Shown in pieces: positions 44,496-53,409 of a stretch of DNA of 64,000 nt. Origin of the DNA: Postechiella marina (GTDB lineage: Bacteria; Bacteroidota; Bacteroidia; Flavobacteriales; Flavobacteriaceae); contig NZ_BAABCA010000006.1 of NCBI RefSeq assembly GCF_039538365.1, positions 186,001 to 250,000 of the forward strand, in the 5' to 3' direction. The stretch's first letter is position 1, and every line of letters starts with the position of its first letter. The notes beneath the pieces are model-generated. The model ran no database searches. It saw nothing but the letters and a program-made list of their open reading frames with translations, and was not told the origin of the DNA. The translations under genes and the position numbers were made by a program.

Positions 44496-45329
44496 ATGGC
44501 TATAGAAAACATTCCAGAAATTTACTTTGACACTCCAAGTGAAAACAAAGACATATTTGTGTACGATTTTAAAATGACAAACGATGTCGTTAAAAGCAAA
44601 GTGAATTTAAGCATGAATATGTTTAGCTTCCTGCAAGTAGGAAAAAAGCAAGTCCATTTTGCAAACACCTCTAAAGCTGTTAATAGCGAACAGTCGTTAC
44701 TATTAAAAAAAGGAAATTGGCTTTGGACAGAATTATTAGATACCGAAGCAATTTACTATTGTAAACTCTTCTTTTTTTCAGAAAAAAAGCTAACCGATTT
44801 TTTAAGTAAGTACACTAAAGACGTTAAGCCTTACCAAGAAAAAGTGCCTTATTTTGTTATTGAAAACGATGATTATATTGCGTCTTTTATAAGCTCTCTT
44901 TCATCTAAAACGTTTGAAAACAGCACCTATTGCGATGCTATGTTATCGCTTAAATTTGAAGAAATATTACTGTATTTACTAGACAAATATGGTAGTGAGT
45001 TTGAACATTACTTACACGCTTTAATTTCTAAAGAAGTATCACCTTTTAAAAATATAGTAGAAGATCATGTGCATTCTAATTTAAAATTAGAAGAAATTGC
45101 CTTTTTATGCAACATGAGCTTGTCTACATTTAAAAGACATTTTACTGCAGAATATAAGGAAGCTCCAGGAAAATGGCTAAAAGACAAACGCCTACAAAAG
45201 GCTAAAGAACTTTTACAAGGAGGCGATTTAAAAGCGTCTGATATCTATTTAGATGTAGGTTATAACAACCTATCTAACTTTAGTGTGGCCTTTAAAAACA
45301 AGTTCGGAATTAGTCCAACAGAAATTTAA
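44496..45329 (+). CDS. AraC family transcriptional regulator
   Basis: A 277-aa regulator. The N-terminal ~170 residues form a ligand-sensing region, and the C-terminal ~100 residues are the double-HTH AraC domain (HSNLKLEEIAFLCNMSLSTF, ASDIYLDVGYNNLSNFSVAF, GISPTEI). It lies just upstream of the aldehyde dehydrogenase on the same strand. AraC-aldehyde dehydrogenase pairs are common in flavobacteria, so the dehydrogenase is the likely target. Confidence 0.9.
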   Translation: MAIENIPEIYFDTPSENKDIFVYDFKMTNDVVKSKVNLSMNMFSFLQVGKKQVHFANTSKAVNSEQSLLLKKGNWLWTELLDTEAIYYCKLFFFSEKKLTDFLSKYTKDVKPYQEKVPYFVIENDDYIASFISSLSSKTFENSTYCDAMLSLKFEEILLYLLDKYGSEFEHYLHALISKEVSPFKNIVEDHVHSNLKLEEIAFLCNMSLSTFKRHFTAEYKEAPGKWLKDKRLQKAKELLQGGDLKASDIYLDVGYNNLSNFSVAFKNKFGISPTEI

Positions 45330-45471
45330 AAATCACTAAACATTCCTAAAACACTAATTACCAATACTTATGATTAAGTTTTAATATTTACCTAACTAAT
45401 AAAAACACAATTTGAACTTTTTTCATAAGTTATTGAGCCTTTTCAATAAATAAGAAGCTTTGCTTCCATTA

Positions 45472-45479
45472 TACATTTG
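45472..45479 (+). promoter_or_regulatory. Promoter -7 element of the aldehyde dehydrogenase
   Basis: TACATTTG (TAnnTTTG) lies 61 bp before the ATG at 45541. It shows that an in-frame extension beginning at 45460 lies upstream of the transcript start. The -33 region is poor, in keeping with an activated promoter. Confidence 0.5.
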
Positions 45480-45540
45480 CATCATCATTACAAACGCTTG
45501 GTTTTTCAAGCATCATTTTAAAAAATTAAAACACAGTAAT

Positions 45541-47043
45541 ATGGCAAATGTAGCAAAACCCGAATTTAAAGAAAAATACGGAAACTTTATTGGAGGTAAA
45601 TTTGTTGCCCCAATTAAAGGACAATATTTTGAAAACAGATCTCCTGTAGATGGAAAAGTATTTACACAAGCAGCAAGATCAACACAAGAAGATATAAATC
45701 TTGCATTAGATGCAGCTCACGAAGCATTTCCTGCATGGAGCAACTCATCTGCAACAGAGCGTAGCAATGCGTTATTAAAAATTGCTCAGGTTATGGAAGA
45801 TAACTTAGAGTATCTAGCAACCTTAGAAACAATAGATAATGGTAAGCCAATTCGTGAAGCACGCGCTGCAGATATTCCCTACTGTATCGATCACTTCCGT
45901 TATTTTGCAGGAGTTATTCGTGCAGATGAAGGTAGTATTTCAGAACACGATAAAGACACCGTTAGTATTGTATTACACGAACCAGTTGGTGTAGTTGGTG
46001 AAATTATCCCATGGAACTTCCCAATGTTAATGTTAGCATGGAAAATTGCTCCAGCTTTAGCAGCAGGTTGTACAGCGGTTGTAAAACCAGCAGAACAAAC
46101 ACCTACAAGTGTTATGGCATTAATGGAACTAATTGGTGATATTTTACCAGCAGGTGTATTAAATATTGTAACTGGTTTTGGTAAAGAAGCTGGTGCAGCA
46201 TTAGCAACATCAAACCGAATTGCTAAATTATCGTTTACAGGTTCTACAGAAACTGGACGTACGGTATTACATAATGCAGCAGAAAATATTATTCCTGTAA
46301 CTATGGAGTTAGGTGGAAAATCGCCTAACATTTTCTTCCCATCTGTAGCAGATCAAGATGATGAATTCTTTAGTAAAGCAGTAGAAGGCGCATTAATGTT
46401 TGCTTTAAATCAAGGAGAAATTTGCACGTCTCCATCTCGTATTTTAGTACACGAAGACATTGCAGATCGTTTTGTTGAAAAAATGCAAGAACGTTTAAAA
46501 TTAGTAAAACCAGGAAACCCATTAGATCCAGAAACAATGATTGGTTCTCAGGTATCTAAAGCACAATATGAAAAAATATTAAACTATATTAAAATTGGTA
46601 TTGAAGAAGGTGCTGCTGTTTTAGCTGGTGGTGAAGCTGGTAATTATGAAGGCGAATTAGCCGATGGTTACTACGTACAACCAACTGTTTTAAAAGGTGA
46701 TAACAAAATGCGTGTTTTCCAAGAAGAGATTTTTGGACCAGTAGTAGCCTTAACAACCTTTAAAACTACTGAAGAAGCTATTGCTATTGCAAACGACACA
46801 CCTTACGGTTTAGGTGCTGGTGTTTGGTCTCGTGATGCTCACGAGTTATACCAAGTACCACGTGCCATACAAGCAGGTAGAGTTTGGGTAAACCAATACA
46901 ACACCTATCCTGCTCACGCTCCTTTTGGTGGTGTTAAAGAATCTGGCTTTGGTCGTGAAAACCATAAAATGGCTTTAGATCATTACCGTGTTGTAAAAAA
47001 CATGTTAATCTCTTACGATAAAAAACCAATGGGCTTCTTTTAA
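45541..47043 (+). CDS. NAD(P)-dependent aldehyde dehydrogenase
   Basis: A 500-aa enzyme from the ATG at 45541; an upstream ATG at 45460 precedes the promoter -7 box and encodes an atypical hydrophobic leader. Aldehyde dehydrogenase hallmarks are NFPMLMLAWKIAPALAAG, the general base E256 in VTMELGGKSPN, the nucleophile C295 in NQGEICTSPSR and PFGGVKESGFGREN. It resembles the acetaldehyde/short-chain aldehyde dehydrogenases induced during alcohol or aldehyde use. The adjacent AraC gene is its likely activator. Confidence 0.93.
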   Translation: MANVAKPEFKEKYGNFIGGKFVAPIKGQYFENRSPVDGKVFTQAARSTQEDINLALDAAHEAFPAWSNSSATERSNALLKIAQVMEDNLEYLATLETIDNGKPIREARAADIPYCIDHFRYFAGVIRADEGSISEHDKDTVSIVLHEPVGVVGEIIPWNFPMLMLAWKIAPALAAGCTAVVKPAEQTPTSVMALMELIGDILPAGVLNIVTGFGKEAGAALATSNRIAKLSFTGSTETGRTVLHNAAENIIPVTMELGGKSPNIFFPSVADQDDEFFSKAVEGALMFALNQGEICTSPSRILVHEDIADRFVEKMQERLKLVKPGNPLDPETMIGSQVSKAQYEKILNYIKIGIEEGAAVLAGGEAGNYEGELADGYYVQPTVLKGDNKMRVFQEEIFGPVVALTTFKTTEEAIAIANDTPYGLGAGVWSRDAHELYQVPRAIQAGRVWVNQYNTYPAHAPFGGVKESGFGRENHKMALDHYRVVKNMLISYDKKPMGFF

Positions 47044-47069
47044 TTAAATTAAACCTATAGACTTTTATA

Positions 47070-47096
47070 AAAACCTCAGGCTTGTCTGGGGTTTTG
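47070..47096 (+). terminator. Terminator of the aldehyde dehydrogenase
   Basis: A 10-bp stem with one G-T pair (47070-47079 with 47086-47095) has a 6-nt loop and ends in T4. Confidence 0.75.
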
Positions 47097-47218
47097 TAGT
47101 TTTAAGTTTGACTTTGACAGAAAAAAACGATAATTTCGTTTAACCATCGGAAGGTCTTTATCTAAAAGGATATTTTCCCTTTTTATATGTTAATATAGCA
47201 ACCAAAAACCTTAATTAA

Positions 47219-47731
47219 ATGAAGACAACACACTTTTTTATATTCTTTTTATTAGTTTTAATTTGGGCTTGTAACGACAAAGAAAAAATAAGTCCGATGC
47301 ATCCAGAAAACTGGTCTAAACGCACTGCAGTTATTAGCGAAACAGATACGCTTGAACACGGGAAATCTTACCTATCGGTTTATTCTCAAATTTATAGCAT
47401 TTCGGAACATAAAACACATAATTTAACTGCTATGATTAGCTTAAGAAATACTAGCGAAACAGATACTATTTATGTACTAAGAGCCGATTATTACGACACA
47501 CATGGCAAATCTATTAGAAAATATTTTGATAAACCTGTTTTTTTAGCTCCTATGGAAACTGCGGAAATTATTATAGATGAAATTGATATTTCTGGTGGTA
47601 CAGGATCTAATTTTATTTTTGAATGGAAAACGCCTCTAAACTGCTCTGAACCGTTGTTTGAAGGTGTAATGAATTCTACTATGGGCCAACAAGGTTTATC
47701 GTTTACAACACATGCCAAACGTATTAAATAA
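47219..47731 (+). CDS. DUF3124 lipoprotein
   Basis: A 170-aa lipoprotein with lipobox LVLIWAC (Cys 18) followed by the acidic NDKEK. The DUF3124 beta-sandwich covers ~res 45-165: SYLSVYSQIYSI, LTAMISLRNTS, APMETAEIIIDEIDISGGTGSNFIFEW. Function is unknown; DUF3124 proteins are periplasmic or outer-membrane. MarC starts 2 bp downstream, so the two are probably co-transcribed. Confidence 0.85.
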   Translation: MKTTHFFIFFLLVLIWACNDKEKISPMHPENWSKRTAVISETDTLEHGKSYLSVYSQIYSISEHKTHNLTAMISLRNTSETDTIYVLRADYYDTHGKSIRKYFDKPVFLAPMETAEIIIDEIDISGGTGSNFIFEWKTPLNCSEPLFEGVMNSTMGQQGLSFTTHAKRIK

Positions 47732-47733
47732 AT

Positions 47734-48345
47734 ATGGCAGAAATTTTAACTTCAATATTTTTTATTTTTGCTGTAATCGATCCTATAGGAACCATTCCTG
47801 TTTATTTGGAAGCCACCAAAGAGTTTGATGCACACCATAAAAAGAAAGTCGCAATTCGCGCATCGATAATAGCCTTTTTTATTCTTTTGTTTTTTATTGT
47901 AATTGGCCAGTTAATTTTAGAAGGCATGGCAGTTTCTCTTGATGCTTTTCAAATTTCGGGCGGTGTTATACTGTTTTTATTTGCGCTAACCATGATATTT
48001 GGCGATGGTAAACCAGAACAAGAAAAAAATAAAATAACAGATTATAAACACGTTACCATTTTCCCAATTGCAATACCTTCTATTGCTTCACCTGGTGCAA
48101 TTATGGCAGTAGTTTTACTAACAGACAACCATATTTACACCATACAACAACAAACCATAACAACAGCGCTTGTGCTTTTTGTTATTGGCTTAACTTGTTT
48201 AATACTTTTAACAGCAGGTCATTTACAAAAAAGAATTGGTAGCTATGGCATTACGGTTATTAGTAAAATTATGGGATTAATATTGGCATCTTACGCTGTA
48301 CAAAGTATTTTAAGTGGTATTAGCAGTTATTTTGCAAACGTTTAA
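47734..48345 (+). CDS. MarC family integral membrane protein
   Basis: A 203-aa protein with six transmembrane helices. Family signatures are IDPIGTIPVYLEAT near the N terminus, FQISGGVILFLFALTMIFG and AIPSIASPGAIMAVVLL. MarC proteins were once linked to antibiotic resistance, but no transport activity is established. It follows DUF3124 by 2 bp. Confidence 0.93.
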   Translation: MAEILTSIFFIFAVIDPIGTIPVYLEATKEFDAHHKKKVAIRASIIAFFILLFFIVIGQLILEGMAVSLDAFQISGGVILFLFALTMIFGDGKPEQEKNKITDYKHVTIFPIAIPSIASPGAIMAVVLLTDNHIYTIQQQTITTALVLFVIGLTCLILLTAGHLQKRIGSYGITVISKIMGLILASYAVQSILSGISSYFANV

Positions 48346-48499
48346 ATACTTACTTAATACCTTTAATTTACAATAAACACATAGTGTTTCTTTTTTCTAA
48401 TTACTAAAAAGTATTAACCCATTATAATACACCATATGTTTCAATTAAAAACTTTACCAATAGCAGTTTAAAAACAATCTTATTATAATATTGTTTTTA

Positions 48500-48507
48500 T
48501 ACATTTG
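48500..48507 (+). promoter_or_regulatory. Promoter -7 element directly before rlmB
   Basis: TACATTTG ends 4 bp before the ATG at 48512. Because Bacteroidota transcripts usually start ~4-8 nt after this element, the mRNA could begin at or next to the start codon, giving little or no leader. Confidence 0.45.
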
Positions 48508-48511
48508 TAGC

Positions 48512-49246
48512 ATGCAAGAACAGACACAAATTTTTGGAATTAGAGCGATAATAGAAGCCATAAATTCTAGCGAAACTATTGATAAAGTATTTCTTCAAAA
48601 GGGATTAAGCGGAGACCTTTTTAGCGAGCTAGAATCTTTATTAAATAAAAAATCGGTTAACAAATCTTATGTTCCTGTAGAGAAACTAAATCGGTTAACC
48701 AATAAAAACCATCAAGGTGCAGTGGCACAAATATCGCCTATTGCTTTTCACGACATGGAAACTTTGGTTAACAGTGTTATGGAGTCTGGTAAAACACCTA
48801 TGTTTTTGCTTTTAGACCAATTAAGCGATGTTAGAAATTTTGGCGCTATAATTAGAACTGCCGAGTGTACTGGTGTAGATGGTATTATTGTACAGAAAAA
48901 AGGCGGTGCTCCTGTAAATGGAGATACTATTAAAACGAGTGCTGGTGCTGTTTTTAAAATTCCGTTGTGTAAAGTAGACCATATTAAAGATGCTGTATTT
49001 TTTATGCAGGCTTCTGGCATTAAAGTTATTGCTGCAACAGAAAAAACAAACGACACCCTTTACGATGTTTCGTTTACAGAACCTTGTGCCATTATTATGG
49101 GTAGCGAAGGTAGAGGTATTAACCCCTCGACATTAAAGGTGGTTGATGCTAAAGCTAAATTACCATTGCTTGGCGAAATAGAATCGTTAAACGTATCTGT
49201 GGCTTGTGGTGCTTTTTTATACGAAGCTGTAAGACAGAGACGCTAG
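48512..49246 (+). CDS. rlmB: 23S rRNA (guanosine(2251)-2'-O)-methyltransferase
   Basis: A 244-aa SpoU/TrmH-type SPOUT methyltransferase. The chosen start gives MQEQTQIFGIRAIIEAI; a start seven codons upstream would lie in the promoter. The N-terminal L30-like domain (res 1-75) is followed by the SPOUT knot with LLLDQLSDVRNFGAIIRTAE, IIMGSEGRGI and IESLNVSVACGAFLYE. It methylates G2251 of the ribosomal P-loop. It is convergent with the rhomboid gene (3-bp gap). Confidence 0.94.
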   Translation: MQEQTQIFGIRAIIEAINSSETIDKVFLQKGLSGDLFSELESLLNKKSVNKSYVPVEKLNRLTNKNHQGAVAQISPIAFHDMETLVNSVMESGKTPMFLLLDQLSDVRNFGAIIRTAECTGVDGIIVQKKGGAPVNGDTIKTSAGAVFKIPLCKVDHIKDAVFFMQASGIKVIAATEKTNDTLYDVSFTEPCAIIMGSEGRGINPSTLKVVDAKAKLPLLGEIESLNVSVACGAFLYEAVRQRR

Positions 49247-49249
49247 CTT

Positions 49250-50014
49250 TTAACCCTTTGCAGTAAAGTTCTCGTCTTCTTTAGGTTTTACTTTTAAAAA
49301 ATATTTAACCACTGGTGGTGGTATTTCATCAATATCTATTGGTTCTACTTCGGTTTCTATAAAGTTACCGTTTTCGTCGAAGTGTTGTAAAAACACATCG
49401 TCTTCTTCGTTAAAATTATCTTGTTCCCAAACATACTTTTTAGGTTGTGCTATTTGTTTTTTAAAGAGCATGGCAAATACTAAACCGGTTATTAAGCCAG
49501 ATAAATGGCCTTCCCAAGAAATGCCTTCTTTTATTGGCATAGTATACCAAATCATGCTGCCATAAAGAAAAACCACTAATAAGGATAAGGCTATTAGGCG
49601 ATAATATTTAGCAAAAACACCTTTAAAAAATGTAAAACTCACTAAAACATAAATAAGTCCGCTAGCTCCAATATGATAAGATGGCCTACCTATGCACCAT
49701 GTTAAAAAGCCAGAAAGTAAGATACCGTATAAAATAACTTTCCAGGCTACGGGTCTGTAAAAGTAAAACAAGGCTGTACACAACACGAGTAATGGTATAC
49801 TGTTGTGGTACAAATGCTCTATATCGCCATGTATAAATGGACTAAATATTACGCCACGCAATCCTTTTAAATTTTGCGGGTAAACGCCATAGTTACTAAA
49901 ATTAAATCCAAATCTTATTTCGAACCAAAAGACAAGCCACAATGTTAAAACAAAAAATAGTGGGTAGGCAATTACTCCTGTTGTAAATTTAAATGGTTCG
50001 GTTTGCTTTATCAT
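49250..50014 (-). CDS. Rhomboid family intramembrane serine protease
   Basis: A 254-aa protein with six transmembrane helices. The catalytic dyad is S118 in HIGASGLIYV and H170 in WEGHLSGLITG, and the second-helix HGDIEHLYHNSIPLL motif (usually HxxxHxxxN) provides the oxyanion site. The C-terminal ~60 residues are an acidic cytoplasmic tail (NFNEEDDVFLQHFDENGNF). Substrates are unknown. Confidence 0.93.
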   Translation of the reverse strand: MIKQTEPFKFTTGVIAYPLFFVLTLWLVFWFEIRFGFNFSNYGVYPQNLKGLRGVIFSPFIHGDIEHLYHNSIPLLVLCTALFYFYRPVAWKVILYGILLSGFLTWCIGRPSYHIGASGLIYVLVSFTFFKGVFAKYYRLIALSLLVVFLYGSMIWYTMPIKEGISWEGHLSGLITGLVFAMLFKKQIAQPKKYVWEQDNFNEEDDVFLQHFDENGNFIETEVEPIDIDEIPPPVVKYFLKVKPKEDENFTAKG

Positions 50015-50079
50015 AGTTAACTAAAGATAGCAAATAGTTAACCAACTTTATGTTTGGTGCTAAATTGGCAGATAGGCTC

Positions 50080-50178
50080 GCGTGAGCGATTGAGCTATTT
50101 GTTTGAAATCCTTTTTGTTTTTTTTTCTAAACAAAAAGATTGAGTAGCGAAAGCGCGACCCCGATTTTTCTTCGGGGG
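50080..50178. repeat. Structured GC-rich intergenic element
   Basis: The gap between the divergent rhomboid and rarA genes holds four small hairpins in a row: GCTCGCGTGAGC (about 50083-50094), CTTTTTGTTT/AAACAAAAAG (50111-50120 with 50129-50138), GCGAAAGCGC (near 50148), and CCCCGA/TCGGGG (~50160-50177). The two outer sections are far richer in GC than the surroundings. The phrase GATTGAGTAGCGAAAGCGCG is one I associate with dispersed intergenic repeats in flavobacterial genomes. It may be a REP-like element or a structured RNA. Confidence 0.45.
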
Positions 50179-50214
50179 CACGCCCAAAATAAAAATTTAA
50201 AGTATTTTTACACT

Positions 50215-51498
50215 ATGAATGTGAATGAACCTTTAGCGGAACGTTTAAGACCAAAAACGTTAGATGATTATGTAAGTCAAGCCCATTTGGTTGGGGCTAA
50301 TGGTGTATTAACGCAACATTTAAAACAAGGTTTAATACCGTCGATGCTCTTTTGGGGACCTCCAGGAACAGGTAAAACAACATTGGCTAATATTATTGCT
50401 AACGAATCTGGCAGACCTTTTTACACGCTTAGTGCCATAAACTCTGGTGTTAAAGATATTAGAGATGTTATTGATAAGGCTAAACAGAGTGGCGGTTTGT
50501 TTACTACTAAAAACCCTATTTTATTTATTGACGAAATACATAGGTTTAGTAAATCGCAACAAGATTCTTTATTACAGGCTGTAGAAAAAGGGTGGATTAC
50601 GCTTATTGGCGCTACTACAGAAAACCCTAGCTTTGAGGTTATACCTGCCCTTTTATCGCGTTGCCAAGTATATATTTTAAATGCTTTTGAGAAAAAGGAC
50701 TTAGAGACACTTTTAAATCGTGCCATTGCTACTGACGAGCATATGGCTGCAAAAAAAATTACACTTAAAGAAACTAGTGCACTACTTAGATTATCTGGCG
50801 GAGATGGTAGAAAATTGCTTAATATTTTTGAGCTTATTGTAAATTCGTATAACGATGATACTGTGGTTATTACTAACGAGGCTGTGCTGCAAAAGGTGCA
50901 AAATAACACGGTACGATACGATAAAACTGGCGAGCAACATTACGATATTATTTCGGCTTTTATAAAATCTATTCGTGGTAGCGACCCCAATGCTGCAGTA
51001 TACTGGCTTGCTAGAATGGTTGAAGGTGGTGAAGATGTTAAGTTTATTGCCCGCAGACTTTTAATTTTGGCTAGCGAAGATATTGGTAACGCCAACCCTA
51101 CTGCATTGGTTATTGCTAATAATGCGTTTCAGGCAGTGAGTACTATTGGTTTTCCGGAGTCTAGAATTATATTAAGTCAATGCGCTACTTACTTGGCCTG
51201 CTCGCCAAAAAGTAATGCAGCTTATTTGGCTATTGGCCAAGCGCAACAATTGGTTAAACAAACCGGCGATTTACCTGTACCGTTAGAAATTAGAAATGCG
51301 CCTACCAAATTAATGAAAGAGCTTGGTTATGGCGATAATTACAAATACGCGCACAATTATAACAACAATTTTGCGCCTCAAGAATTTTTACCTGACGACA
51401 TTAAAAACACCAAGTTTTACGAACCTGGTAATAACGCTAGAGAAAATGCACACCGCGATTTTTTAAAACAACGCTGGAAAGATAAATATGGTTATTAA
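50215..51498 (+). CDS. rarA: Replication-associated recombination protein A (MgsA/RarA AAA+ ATPase)
   Basis: A 427-aa clamp-loader-like ATPase acting at stalled forks. The chosen start gives MNVNEPLAERLRPKTLDDYV, the family's usual beginning; a frame extension back to 50140 runs through the hairpin element and is rejected. Walker A is GPPGTGKT, Walker B is ILFIDEIHRF, the sensor 1 region is IGATTENPSFEV, and the C-terminal tetramerisation domain includes SIRGSDPNAAVYWLARM and RRLLILASEDIG. Confidence 0.95.
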   Translation: MNVNEPLAERLRPKTLDDYVSQAHLVGANGVLTQHLKQGLIPSMLFWGPPGTGKTTLANIIANESGRPFYTLSAINSGVKDIRDVIDKAKQSGGLFTTKNPILFIDEIHRFSKSQQDSLLQAVEKGWITLIGATTENPSFEVIPALLSRCQVYILNAFEKKDLETLLNRAIATDEHMAAKKITLKETSALLRLSGGDGRKLLNIFELIVNSYNDDTVVITNEAVLQKVQNNTVRYDKTGEQHYDIISAFIKSIRGSDPNAAVYWLARMVEGGEDVKFIARRLLILASEDIGNANPTALVIANNAFQAVSTIGFPESRIILSQCATYLACSPKSNAAYLAIGQAQQLVKQTGDLPVPLEIRNAPTKLMKELGYGDNYKYAHNYNNNFAPQEFLPDDIKNTKFYEPGNNARENAHRDFLKQRWKDKYGY

Positions 51499-51522
51499 AA
51501 CAAAAAAATTAGCCATATAATT

Positions 51523-52455
51523 ATGAAAAAAAACGTACTACTAATATTGCTAGTTTTAATTTCGAAGCTTTTATGGGCTCAGAACGAAAATGATATTATT
51601 CAATTTAACAACATACTAAATCAATTTAATAATGTTCGAGATTTTTGTATTTCGGCTGATGGAAATGAAGCCTTTTTTACTATACAAAGCCCGAATGGTA
51701 AAATTTCTCAATTAGCCACTATTAAGAAAGAAGATAATACATGGTTAGAGCCTGAGCTATTGCCCTTTTGTGATTCGTTTATGTATTTAGAACCTTTTTT
51801 ATCGATGCATGAAAAACGGTTGTTTTTTGCTTCCAACAGGCCTTTAAATGATTCTTTTGCTGAAAAAAAGGATTTTGACATTTGGTATGTTGATAGAGAT
51901 AGTAAAAAAGGTAAATGGTCTGAACCCAAGAATATAGGAAAAACAATTAACTCAGAGTCAGACGAATTTTATCCAACTATTAGCGATAACAATAATCTAT
52001 ATTTTACAAAGGACGCTCCAAATGGTTTTGGAAAAGATGATATTTATTTTTGTAAATGGGAGGATGGAAAATATTTAGCTCCTGTTCTTTTAAATAAAAA
52101 TATTAATAGTGCTGGTTATGAGTTTAATGCCTTTGTTTCCAAGAAAGAAGACTTTATACTGTATACCAAGTACAATACGGAAGATGGACAAGGAAGTGGC
52201 GATTTATATATTTCAAAAAAAGAATTAGACGGAACCTGGGGCAAATCAAAAAACATAGGCGTACCTATTAATACTAAATTTATGGAATACTGCCCTTTCT
52301 ATGACGAGAAAAACCAAATCTTGTATTTTACAAGTAAAAGGCAAGATATTAAACCAAAAAAATTTAAAAGCATATTAGATTTTAAAAAATATACCGAAGA
52401 AAGTAAAAACGGTTTAAGTAAAATTTATATGACGCCTTTCTGTATAGAAAAATGA
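51523..52455 (+). CDS. Exported PD40/TolB-like beta-propeller protein
   Basis: A 310-aa protein with signal peptide MKKNVLLILLVLISKLLWAQ. The rest is made of PD40 (WD40-like) blades: RDFCISADGNEAFFTIQSP, EPFLSMHEKRLFFASNRP, EFYPTISDNNNLYFTKDAP and YCPFYDEKNQILYFTSKRQ. No catalytic or OmpA domain follows. Such short periplasmic propellers are common in flavobacteria and usually act as binding scaffolds; the partner is unknown. Confidence 0.82.
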   Translation: MKKNVLLILLVLISKLLWAQNENDIIQFNNILNQFNNVRDFCISADGNEAFFTIQSPNGKISQLATIKKEDNTWLEPELLPFCDSFMYLEPFLSMHEKRLFFASNRPLNDSFAEKKDFDIWYVDRDSKKGKWSEPKNIGKTINSESDEFYPTISDNNNLYFTKDAPNGFGKDDIYFCKWEDGKYLAPVLLNKNINSAGYEFNAFVSKKEDFILYTKYNTEDGQGSGDLYISKKELDGTWGKSKNIGVPINTKFMEYCPFYDEKNQILYFTSKRQDIKPKKFKSILDFKKYTEESKNGLSKIYMTPFCIEK

Positions 52456-52553
52456 CACAAGCATCAACGTTTATAGAAGTTGTAGCTAAAATTAGGTATT
52501 ATGAGAATCTATTTTCACAAAACGAAAACAAAATATTAAGCAGAAGAAATTAG
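52452..52553 (+). CDS. Putative 33-aa protein coupled to the PD40 gene
   Basis: An ATG overlaps the PD40 stop codon (ATGA at 52452-52455) and opens a 33-codon frame beginning MTQASTFIEVVAKIRYYE and ending in RRN. The overlap is typical of translational coupling, but the peptide is short, has no recognised homologue and may be chance or the remnant of a longer gene. Confidence 0.25.
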   Translation: MTQASTFIEVVAKIRYYENLFSQNENKILSRRN

Positions 52554-52597
52554 AAATAGCCCCCACATGTACTAACAAGTTACTAAACATAAGCCAA

Positions 52598-53398
52598 TTG
52601 CACCTTTTTTATTTTAAAAAACAAGAATCTATTTTAATCCTGATATTACTATTATGGACATTAAATGTATTTAGTCAACCGGATGCTTTTTTACAAGCTA
52701 ACAGCGCTAAAGAATGGCAGCTTGTTTTTAAAGATAAATGTACTACCGACTGGACAAAACATTGGACTTTAGACGGTTTAATTGCCAGCGTAGAAAACAC
52801 AAAAAAAGGCATGCATTTTAAAGCAGGACCCGAAGCAAAAAACGATGCGCACCATGCTGTAATCTGGACAAAAGCGTCATTTAACGGAGATATTAAGATT
52901 AAATACGATTATACGCGCACAGACCATGCCATACGCTGGGTAAATATTTTATACATTCAAGCAACTGGAAATAGCGAGAAGGGGTTTGCTCCTGACATAT
53001 CTACATGGGAAAAATCTCGAAAAATTCCTACTATGAAAACTTATTTTGAAAACATGAATTTACTGCATATTAGCTATGCAGCGTTTAATAATATAGGAGA
53101 TAGTACGTATTATGTTAGAGCGAGAAGGTATCCTAAACCTAGTAACAATAATTTTAATGCAACCAGAATTACGCCATCGTACGATGAGCTTGGGTATTTT
53201 AAAACGGGACAGAAATACCACATAACCGTTATAAAAACTAAAAGGCATCTGTTCTTTAAAATGAAAAGTAAAGATCAGGAAGAACTGTTTTCTTGGGATA
53301 TTTCTAAAATTGATTCCATTACTACTGGTAGAATTGGATTGAGACACATGTATACACGATCTGCTCTATATAAAAATTTCAAAATTTATAGCAAATAA
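52598..53398 (+). CDS. Exported DUF1961 family protein
   Basis: A 266-aa protein from a TTG start, the only start that keeps the N-terminal signal segment (KQESILILILLLWTLNVFSQ). DUF1961 is a concanavalin-like beta-sandwich: WTLDGLIASVENTKKGMHFK, AVIWTKASFNGDIKIKYDYT, GRIGLRHMYTRSALYKNFKIY. The family occurs with polysaccharide lyases and sulfatases, so glycan binding or cleavage is plausible but undemonstrated. Its 3' end is partly repeated at ~56205-56241, beyond the HxlR/SDR module. Confidence 0.8.
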   Translation: MHLFYFKKQESILILILLLWTLNVFSQPDAFLQANSAKEWQLVFKDKCTTDWTKHWTLDGLIASVENTKKGMHFKAGPEAKNDAHHAVIWTKASFNGDIKIKYDYTRTDHAIRWVNILYIQATGNSEKGFAPDISTWEKSRKIPTMKTYFENMNLLHISYAAFNNIGDSTYYVRARRYPKPSNNNFNATRITPSYDELGYFKTGQKYHITVIKTKRHLFFKMKSKDQEELFSWDISKIDSITTGRIGLRHMYTRSALYKNFKIYSK

Positions 53399-53399
53399 T
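53356..53399 (+). repeat. Direct repeat, copy 1 (3' end of DUF1961 gene)
   Basis: This stretch, coding TRSALYKNFKIYSK, recurs imperfectly at 56207-56241. It includes an exact 19-bp match (AAAATTTATAGCAAATAAT, 53381-53399 and 56223-56241) preceded by GATCTG..CTATAT. The pair brackets the HxlR/SDR/SDR/NTF2 module. Confidence 0.65.
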
Positions 53400-53409
53400 T
53401 AACTTCAAG

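Noticed and set aside
45460..45540. N-terminal extension of the aldehyde dehydrogenase
   Set aside because: It begins upstream of the promoter -7 element, and the family's N terminus fits the ATG at 45541.
43279..47043. A polysaccharide-utilisation locus made of the PL7 lyase, AraC and aldehyde dehydrogenase
   Set aside because: No SusC/SusD, other lyase or sugar-acid metabolism gene is present, and each gene has its own terminator or promoter.
50129..50178. Rho-independent terminator before rarA
   Set aside because: Neither flanking gene ends here; both start and diverge from this gap.
50140..50214. Extended N terminus of rarA
   Set aside because: It runs through the hairpin element and has no similarity to RarA; ATG 50215 gives the conserved start.
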